Source: Butyrivibrio fibrisolvens 16/4
Lineage (GTDB): Bacteria > Bacillota > Clostridia > Lachnospirales > Lachnospiraceae
Reading direction: 5' to 3'
DNA length: 64,000 nt
Assembly (NCBI GenBank): GCA_000209815.1
Contig: FP929036.1
Span: 353,340 to 417,339 of the forward strand
The notes beneath the pieces were generated by a model. It saw nothing but the letters and a program-made list of their open reading frames with translations. It did no database searches and was not told where the DNA came from. The first letter of the stretch is position 1; each line of letters starts with the position of its first letter. The position numbers and the translations under genes are program-made. Positions 58,003 to 64,000 of the stretch are shown here, in pieces.

Positions 58003-59823
58003 TTAATCCATCCAGTTTTTTCTTTCTTGAATGTTATTAATTATATGTTGCATAAATTCTACACTCTTATTATCTTTAATAAACTCAGACAGGACATAGC
58101 ACACAAATATTTTATGGCAAACGTCATCACTGAACATGTCTTTTTCATTACTTGATTTTACAGAATTCCAAACTATATCATACAGACATTTGTGTGCAGT
58201 CCTGAGTTTATTATTTTCCAAATCCACCTGTAATGACATTCTAGCATATCTATCAGAAAGTAAAAATCTCCAATCTTTTCATATCTATCTGACATCCATC
58301 TAAGTAATATTGCTCTTGATTCTTTTCCTAGATTATTGCAATTATTCTTATCAAATAGTTCTTTAAAGAAGTCCAACAAAACTATATTTTTGTATGTGTC
58401 TGTGACCATAGTCATATAAAAAGACATTGAACCTCCATCCCTGTAAAATAACCTTCTCCTATATTGGTATTCTCATTTAATTGTACAGTAATAGAGAGAG
58501 CCTCATCTAGTTGTTCTAAATACACCTCTTGAGAAATATTTCCCATAGTGTAGTTCAAATATGCTTTATCCATTTTTAGCATCTGTTCGTTCTGAGGATT
58601 TTTTTCTGCATATTGTTCTAAGTACGACAAAAGGTAATTTGCTTGAATATACTTTCTATCTCTAAGTGCCATACGTAATTCATGGGCTGTTCTCAAAACC
58701 TCCCAATCATCAGTAATATAATTATCATACTGAGTCTCCCCTGGCAGATTTAGTCTCTGCATCAATGGCTCAATAACCGCATACTGACTATTCACTATCC
58801 CCTGCTCGATTCTGCGCAAGGTCTTTACACTACATATTCCATCTGCAAGCTGGCTTTGAGTAAGCCCCAACAATGAGCGACGTTTTCTAATCATATCAGA
58901 AATATCTATAGATACTTCATCGTACAAAAAGTAAACACCACATTCGGTGTTGTTCTTTACCTCTGCTATCTTGTAGATTTCTTCTAACGCCTTGATTCGA
59001 TTATCATAGGCTTCCTTTTCTTTGTCTGCGCCAGCCATTCCATCAAAAATAAAGGCCTTTATCTTTAAAAGGTCCATAAGATTAAATGAACGATTGGATT
59101 TTATAAGCATCTCAAGAGCTCTATCCACCCTATTGTTTAGCAATAAGATATTGAAATACTCTGAGTCTTTAACCAGCTCGTAATATTGTTCCAAAGCAAA
59201 AGAATATATTCCGCACTTCTTGGTCTCTACAATATCACTTCGCTCGATTTTATCTAAAATAGCTAACAGGCAATCTGTGTTTTCCTCTAATTTTGAGACA
59301 TCCGCTTTTGCCTTACTATAACAGCGCATAACAAGATAATAATATTCTATAGGTGCCAAAAGATATTGATTAAGGCTTGCCCTATCAATTCCTGCCATAG
59401 TACACTCCACAGCTTTTTCATAGGCAGAGTTTGCCCCCTGATAGTCTCTTTCAGAAAAACATATCAATCCTAAAACATCATAATAAAACTGTTTTGATAT
59501 AGCATCTGACTCAACAATTCTCTCCTCTATAACAGACTTTTGAGCCTTTAGTGCATCCCAGTCTTCCTCCTTAATCATTTTTACAAACTGGTTCTTTTCT
59601 CTCTGATCAAAGTATTCCTTCCCTTTAAATACATTCACATAGCTCTGGAAGGAACCTCCCAGTCTATCTAAAAGTCTTTGGCGAAGCTCAACACTAGGGA
59701 TTTTTTCTCCCTTTTCAATATAAGAAAGCAGACTGACACTACACAGCCCGTGAGCAAGCTGCTTCTGACTTACCTTTTTTCAAGTCGCATAGACTTTATC
59801 ATTTTAAAATAATACTCGCTCAA
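58003..59823 (-). CDS. RRNPP-like peptide-sensing regulator, two HTH motifs (module 2, three frameshifts)
   Basis: Four pieces in different frames form one protein of about 607 residues if one base is added at T6 59775-59780, A4 58445-58448 and A5 58262-58266. The first HTH (residues about 5-60) has KKVSQKQLAHGLCSVSLLSY and the second (about 305-360) has LTQSQLADGICSVKTLRRIE; both match the RRNPP hallmark. Between and after are helical repeats. It aligns with the regulator at 244-1989 over its length, including YFYRDGGSMSFY against FFFTEGEKVLLY. A TTG start with AGGGG upstream is inferred. It lies 27 bases after the MerR gene and faces peptide 2. Three indels could also mean a dead gene. Confidence 0.72.
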
Positions 59824-59850
59824 TTCTTATCATCCCCTGTGCCAAAAAAA

Positions 59851-60681
59851 TTATTCTATTGGTATTATAGTCTGCACCTGCAAAAACTCCCCATCTGCCT
59901 CATGACTAACACAAAGTCTTTTCTGCCATACTACTCCCTTGTTTTTTAAACCATGTTCTTTGAGAATCCTAAGTGGCTCAGATAAATCCCACACCTTATC
60001 ACTTAGTTTTCCCTCTTCATCATAATCTGTTGGAATAGCATACTCATAAACAAAACACTTTGCTCCACCAATTACAGTTATTCCATTATTAGGATTACTA
60101 ATGGCCTCTTTATATATTATGTTAGAAAATGGCTGTACGGCTCCCCAATAACGTTCAAAATTTCCTGCTTCAAGTCTATCACAATTTCGATCCTTCAATT
60201 TAACATACTGAGTAATATTCATACTGAAATTGTCTTTCCAAACAGGATTTTTTAGTGATTCACTATTATCAAAAGATTTTGGATAAACAAAATAGGCAAT
60301 TGGAACTTCGGCTATTCGCCAACCTCTTTTATTTATAATATTTTCCATAGCAAATGATGTATCCTCTATTTGCTTTAGGAACAATTCCATCTGTTCCAAT
60401 TCCTGTCTCTTCTCATCACAAGCCTTTTTATAAATCTCAAGTCGGTCTTTAAGATTGGCATGCTCTTTGATTTCCTTGGCATCATCCAAGGATACACCCA
60501 TTCGACTTAGCTGTTGATATTCTAAAAAATGGGTCACCTGATAATCCCCATAATATCTATAGGAACGGTCATCCTTCCAAGCCGGAGATACTAATCCTTT
60601 CTTTTCATAAAACTTAAGAAATTCAGGAGAGACTCCAACTTTTTTAGAATAATCTCCTATTGATAAGAATCTTTTTTTCAT
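59851..60681 (-). CDS. MerR family regulator with GyrI-like effector domain
   Basis: A 276-residue regulator. The N-terminal MerR winged HTH (FLSIGDYSKKVGVSPEFLKFYEKKGLV, then RYYGDYQVTHFLEYQQLSRMG), a coiled-coil dimerisation helix (about 75-115) and a C-terminal GyrI/BmrR-type effector-binding domain (about 120-276). It is divergent from the esterase gene, and its expected operator (19-base spacer promoter) is in the shared gap. The ligand is unknown; such domains usually bind small lipophilic or cationic molecules. Confidence 0.9.
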   Translation of the reverse strand: MKKRFLSIGDYSKKVGVSPEFLKFYEKKGLVSPAWKDDRSYRYYGDYQVTHFLEYQQLSRMGVSLDDAKEIKEHANLKDRLEIYKKACDEKRQELEQMELFLKQIEDTSFAMENIINKRGWRIAEVPIAYFVYPKSFDNSESLKNPVWKDNFSMNITQYVKLKDRNCDRLEAGNFERYWGAVQPFSNIIYKEAISNPNNGITVIGGAKCFVYEYAIPTDYDEEGKLSDKVWDLSEPLRILKEHGLKNKGVVWQKRLCVSHEADGEFLQVQTIIPIE

Positions 60682-60752
60682 TACATTTCCCCTAAAACGA
60701 TGATTTTAAATTATATAGGCAATTTTACTAAAATTCAATTAATTGATTTTAA

Positions 60753-60783
60753 TTGCATGGTAGTTACTACCACCCCCTATACT
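60753..60783 (+). promoter_or_regulatory. MerR-type promoter of the esterase gene
   Basis: TTGCAT (60753-60758), a 19-base spacer, then TATACT (60778-60783). The dyad GGTAGTTACTACC (60759-60771) lies in the spacer. The long spacer with a central dyad is the hallmark of MerR-activated promoters. Confidence 0.8.
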
Positions 60784-60825
60784 CATTACGTATTAAACTT
60801 TTGGGATGAAAAGGAGAAGAAAAAA

Positions 60826-62529
60826 ATGAAGAAGAGGTTATCAAAGATTATGGCATTATCACTTGCCATCGCAATGGTTAGCAGTTCGAGCTTAACAGTA
60901 CTTGCAGCTCCAGAAGCAACTACAAATGTTAGCGTGGAAAATAACGTCGCTGCTACATCATTAGTAAAACAAACACAATATGGTGCTGTTAAGGGAACCA
61001 GTACTGACACTTGTAATGTATGGTACTCAATTCCATATGCTGCTGCACCTACCGGTGATTTAAGATGGGCAGCTCCTACTGCTCCTGCAAGCTGGGCTAC
61101 ACCATTAGACTGTTCAAAACTTGGAAACAAAGCCATTCAGAGTGGAACTGATTATGCCACAGGCAAGACTGTTGTTTCTGGTTCTGAAGACTGTCTAAAC
61201 CTTGATGTTTACGCACCAGCCAATGCAAATAATCTTCCTGTAATGGTTTATATCCACGGTGGAAACAACCAGACTGGAAGCTCGACAGAAATTGATGGTA
61301 CACAGATTACAGTTGACGAAAATTGTATCTATGTTTCTCTCAACTATCGACTTGGAATTCTTGGATTCAATGCGCTTCCAGCATTCCACACAACAGAAGA
61401 TTCGACTGGTAACTATGCTATGTTAGATATTGCTATGGCCCTTGACTGGGTTAGAAATAACATCGCACAGTTCGGTGGAAATCCTAACAACATCACTGTA
61501 TCTGGATTCTCTGCAGGTGGACGAGATGTAATGACTATGCTTATCAGCCCACTTTTCGAAGGCAAATTTGATAAAGCTGTAGTTTATTCTGGTGGTATGA
61601 CAGTGGCTGACGAAGAGGAAAGTGCTGAGATTATGGCAAAAGCTGTTGCTCCTTTAGTTGTTGAGGATGGCCTATTTGCTGATACAGAAACAGCAAAGAG
61701 CTGGTTGTTATCTAATGATCCTGCTGTTGTTAAGTATATGAAAGGCATAGATGCTGATCGTCTTTGTCAGCTTATGTCAAATGCAGGTATTAGAATGAGT
61801 GTCTTCCCTCATTTATATGCAGATGATGTTGTCATTCCATCAGAGGGCTTTAAGACAACTAAATTCAACAATGTACCTGTGTTAATGCTTACTGGTGAAA
61901 CAGAGTTCAGCTTGTTCTCAGCTTATGACGGATACTTCTCAGGCGCAGATATGAAGGCACTTGATGCAAAAACTCAAAACCTGGCTAAGTCATATGCCAT
62001 CGAATATGGTTCAGAAATGTATAGAATCTTTAATGCACAGTGTTCTGCAGAAGAAATGTACGGCAAGTATAAAAACAATATGTACCTTTGCCAGGTAAGA
62101 TATGGTAGCAATGATAGTGCTACAAGAATACCATTAATGGGCTCATTCCATGGCATATTTGTTCCAATGCTTACCAATAATCATTCTTACGGAAGTTTTG
62201 CTGATTTCAGTAATGCAGGCTATCAGAATATGGCCCACGTATTTGATCAGTACCTTACAAATTTTATGGTTACAGGCAATCCTAATGGTGAAGGTTTGAA
62301 TAAGTGGAGTAACTGGACAAGTGCAAATCCTGTTTCTCTTGTTCTTGATGCTGATTCAGAAAAAGCTATTGTTTCTCTTGAAAACGTTTCTTCATCATAT
62401 GGAAAAATTATAGGTCAGATGAGCTCTGATGATATTGTTTCTGAAAATGTAAAAGACCTTATGGGTAAGAACGTTCTTAATGGAAGATGGTTCTCATCAA
62501 CATTAGATAACTACTACAAAAACAAATAA
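60826..62529 (+). CDS. Secreted type B carboxylesterase
   Basis: A 567-residue protein. Signal peptide residues 1-28 (MKKRLSKIMALSLAIAMVSS, ending VLAAPE). The alpha/beta hydrolase has HGGNN (residues 144-148, oxyanion hole), the nucleophile elbow GFSAG with S229, an acidic residue in TGETE near 358, and a His in GSFHG (H442). GESAG is usual in the family, here GFSAG. It hydrolyses esters outside the cell, perhaps acyl substituents of plant polymers. ATG at 60826 after AAGGAG, chosen over a longer upstream frame. Probably controlled by the divergent MerR protein. Confidence 0.9.
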   Translation: MKKRLSKIMALSLAIAMVSSSSLTVLAAPEATTNVSVENNVAATSLVKQTQYGAVKGTSTDTCNVWYSIPYAAAPTGDLRWAAPTAPASWATPLDCSKLGNKAIQSGTDYATGKTVVSGSEDCLNLDVYAPANANNLPVMVYIHGGNNQTGSSTEIDGTQITVDENCIYVSLNYRLGILGFNALPAFHTTEDSTGNYAMLDIAMALDWVRNNIAQFGGNPNNITVSGFSAGGRDVMTMLISPLFEGKFDKAVVYSGGMTVADEEESAEIMAKAVAPLVVEDGLFADTETAKSWLLSNDPAVVKYMKGIDADRLCQLMSNAGIRMSVFPHLYADDVVIPSEGFKTTKFNNVPVLMLTGETEFSLFSAYDGYFSGADMKALDAKTQNLAKSYAIEYGSEMYRIFNAQCSAEEMYGKYKNNMYLCQVRYGSNDSATRIPLMGSFHGIFVPMLTNNHSYGSFADFSNAGYQNMAHVFDQYLTNFMVTGNPNGEGLNKWSNWTSANPVSLVLDADSEKAIVSLENVSSSYGKIIGQMSSDDIVSENVKDLMGKNVLNGRWFSSTLDNYYKNK

Positions 62530-62537
62530 TCTATTTT

Positions 62538-62586
62538 AAAGAGGCGGCACATTGTGCCGCCTGGCACATTGTGCCGCCTCCTCTTT
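62538..62586. terminator. Bidirectional terminator with tandem 17-base repeat
   Basis: AAAGAGGCGGCACA pairs with TGTGCCGCCTC-C-TCTTT. Inside, GGCACATTGTGCCGCCT is repeated exactly in tandem (62546-62562 and 62563-62579), each copy able to fold on itself. It separates the convergent esterase and cstA genes. Confidence 0.85.
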
Positions 62587-62600
62587 ATCTATCCGCTAAA

Positions 62601-64000
62601 CTATGCGTGATGATGTAAATGGAAATGCTTAAAGAACTCGTGATGCTCAACAGTTGCGTGGAAGAACAAACCTAAGAATATCAGTGCTGCTATAAGTCCT
62701 ATTGGATAAGCTATTGTTGTTGATAAGTGCAAGCACTCTGGTGCGCAGAAGAAATAGGTTACTGATACTGCTGACATAAAGGTTGCTGGTACAACTGTAA
62801 TCCAATAATTCTTAGCATTCTTATATAGATACATTGAAGCTGTCCAAAGAGCTATCATTGCAAGAGTCTGATTTGACCAGCTGAAATATCTCCAAATTAC
62901 ACCGTAATTTAACTGGCTGATTAATGCACCTGCTGCAAGAAGTGGTACACAGATATATAAACGATTACGATAATGCTTCTGCTCAATCTTGAACCAGTCT
63001 GCAATAACAAGTCTAGCTGAACGGAATGCTGTATCACCTGAGGTAATAGGACATGCAATAACACCAAGCATTGCAAGAATGATACCTACACCACCCATTG
63101 TCTTTGTGCAAATATCGTATACACATGTTGCCTGACCATTTGCAAGCATCTCTGTTAATCCTACTGTCAATCCACCAGTTCTGGCATATACTGCACTACC
63201 TGCTGCCGCCCAAATAAGAGCGATTACACCTTCGCATACCATAGCGCCGTAGAATACCATATGACTTTCCTTCTCTGTCTTACAGCAACGAGCCATAAGT
63301 GGAGACTGTGTAGCATGAAAACCTGAAATAGCACCACAGGCAACAGATACAAACATCATTGGCCATATAGGTGTATTTGCTGGATGAAGATTTGATAACT
63401 GAATCTCAGGAATTGTATATCCATGAGTAACGATACCAATTCCAACACCAACAGCCATAACTAAAAGGCAAATACCAAATACTGGATAAAGCTTTCCAAT
63501 AATCTTATCGATTGGAATAAATGTTGCTATGAAGTAATAAATCAATATAATTGCAAGCCAGAAATATGTATTAGTAAGAAGACCAGAGCCTCCGTGATTA
63601 CCAATCAAAAGTGAAATCAAACCAGCTGGTCCAACTGCAAATACTGTACCAACCATTACAAGAAGAACTACACTAAAAATTCTCATGATAGTCTTCATGA
63701 TGTTTCCAAGATAAATACCTGTAAGTTCCGATACACTTGCGCCGTCGTGACGCATGCTCATAAATCCTACTGAAAAATCATGAACACCACCTGCAAGGAT
63801 TGTACCAAGTGTAATCCAAAGGAATACTGATGTACCCCACTGAGCACCTGCTAATGCTCCGTAGATAGGTCCAAGTCCAGCTATATTTAAAAGCTGAATA
63901 AGGAACAACTTCCATTTTGGCATTACTACGAAATCAACACCATCATTGATTCGTACCGCAGGAGTTTCTCTGTCGTCTGGACCATAGATGCCCTCGACAA
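62601..64000 (-). CDS. cstA: CstA/BtsT-type carbon starvation transporter (5' end cut)
   Basis: About 466 residues are seen; the N-terminus lies beyond the window, since the frame is open through GPDDRETPAVRINDGVDF to the edge. A polytopic protein (more than ten helices) with PKWKLFLIQLLNIAGLGPIYG and GGVHDFSVGFMSMRHDGASV, motifs of CstA. Members import pyruvate or peptides at carbon limitation. C-terminal His-rich end HLHHHA. Start and promoter are outside the window. Confidence 0.92.
   Translation of the reverse strand, partial: VEGIYGPDDRETPAVRINDGVDFVVMPKWKLFLIQLLNIAGLGPIYGALAGAQWGTSVFLWITLGTILAGGVHDFSVGFMSMRHDGASVSELTGIYLGNIMKTIMRIFSVVLLVMVGTVFAVGPAGLISLLIGNHGGSGLLTNTYFWLAIILIYYFIATFIPIDKIIGKLYPVFGICLLVMAVGVGIGIVTHGYTIPEIQLSNLHPANTPIWPMMFVSVACGAISGFHATQSPLMARCCKTEKESHMVFYGAMVCEGVIALIWAAAGSAVYARTGGLTVGLTEMLANGQATCVYDICTKTMGGVGIILAMLGVIACPITSGDTAFRSARLVIADWFKIEQKHYRNRLYICVPLLAAGALISQLNYGVIWRYFSWSNQTLAMIALWTASMYLYKNAKNYWITVVPATFMSAVSVTYFFCAPECLHLSTTIAYPIGLIAALIFLGLFFHATVEHHEFFKHFHLHHHA

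Noticed and set aside
58173-58427. Independent small genes downstream of regulator 2
   Set aside because: Both this and the ORF at 58003-58239 align with the C-terminus of regulator 1 and join by single-base corrections.
59775-59780. Programmed ribosomal frameshift in regulator 2
   Set aside because: An A6 run could allow slippage, but the same kind of break occurs in many housekeeping genes here, so sequencing error is simpler.
60700-60825. 42-residue N-terminal extension of the esterase
   Set aside because: It spans the MerR-type promoter and places the signal peptide internally; the ATG at 60826 has AAGGAG upstream.
1-64000. CRISPR arrays, rRNA, tRNA, prophage or insertion sequences
   Set aside because: None were seen on reading the sequence; repeats found are palindromic or short tandem, without CRISPR-like periodic spacing.

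Overview
The window looks like a chromosomal stretch of a low-GC Lachnospiraceae bacterium, most likely near Butyrivibrio/Pseudobutyrivibrio. This is an inference from gene content (phosphoketolase, luxS, nadABC-niaR, TSCPD and YARHG proteins, HigBA), AT-rich codons and strong AAGGAG ribosome sites. No rRNA, tRNA, CRISPR array, prophage or insertion sequence was seen, and no stretch over 300 bases lacks a gene.

Layout. 1-2.1 kb: a small secreted peptide gene facing a large HTH/helical-repeat regulator tail to tail. 2.0-5.8 kb: SbcC/SbcD-like (YhaN/YhaO-like) DNA repair pair. 5.9-11.2 kb: chemoreceptor plus a hybrid kinase/HPt/double-receiver phosphorelay. 11.4-15.8 kb: nadA-nadB-nadC-niaR-ung operon. 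15.9-21.3 kb: acyltransferase, TSCPD, YARHG, AlaX-like, asparaginase and HAD genes in one direction. 21.4-25.8 kb: YlmH-like S4 protein, SGNH lipase-like protein, Nnr and NadE. 25.8-29.7 kb: envelope O-acetylation genes. 29.7-33.3 kb: a YdjH/YdjG/YdjI-like membrane-stress module. 33.4-36.0 kb: GntR-controlled ABC transporter. 36.1-40.4 kb: membrane protein, TldD/TldE and a PH-domain protein. 40.5-41.1 kb: HigBA. 41.1-45.3 kb: MoxR/DUF58/transglutaminase operon. 45.6-49.3 kb: condensation domain, carrier protein and AMP-ligase trio with a convergent TetR gene. 49.4-53.6 kb: phosphohexomutase and phosphoketolase. 53.8-57.7 kb: mtnN, luxS, MFS, PfpI and an unknown gene. 57.7-59.8 kb: a second secreted-peptide/regulator pair. 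59.8-62.5 kb: MerR regulator and the divergent secreted esterase it probably controls. 62.6 kb to the end: CstA, cut by the window edge.

The main candidate for a new system is the pair of convergent peptide/regulator cassettes at 63-1989 and 57850-59823. Both peptides have a signal-like N-terminus and identical ribosome-site spacing. Both regulators are about 580-610 residues and carry two HTH motifs with the G-[LIV]-C-[ST] signature of RRNPP (PlcR/NprR/Rgg-type) quorum sensors, one N-terminal and one in the middle of the chain. With luxS nearby, the window holds up to three cell-cell signalling loci.

A caution for every reader: at least 18 genes, including housekeeping ones, are interrupted by a single-base change in a homopolymer (21 sites). 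Most are one base too short. This is the signature of long-read indel error, so the genes are annotated here as one CDS each and should not be called pseudogenes without resequencing. All corrected lengths become multiples of three.
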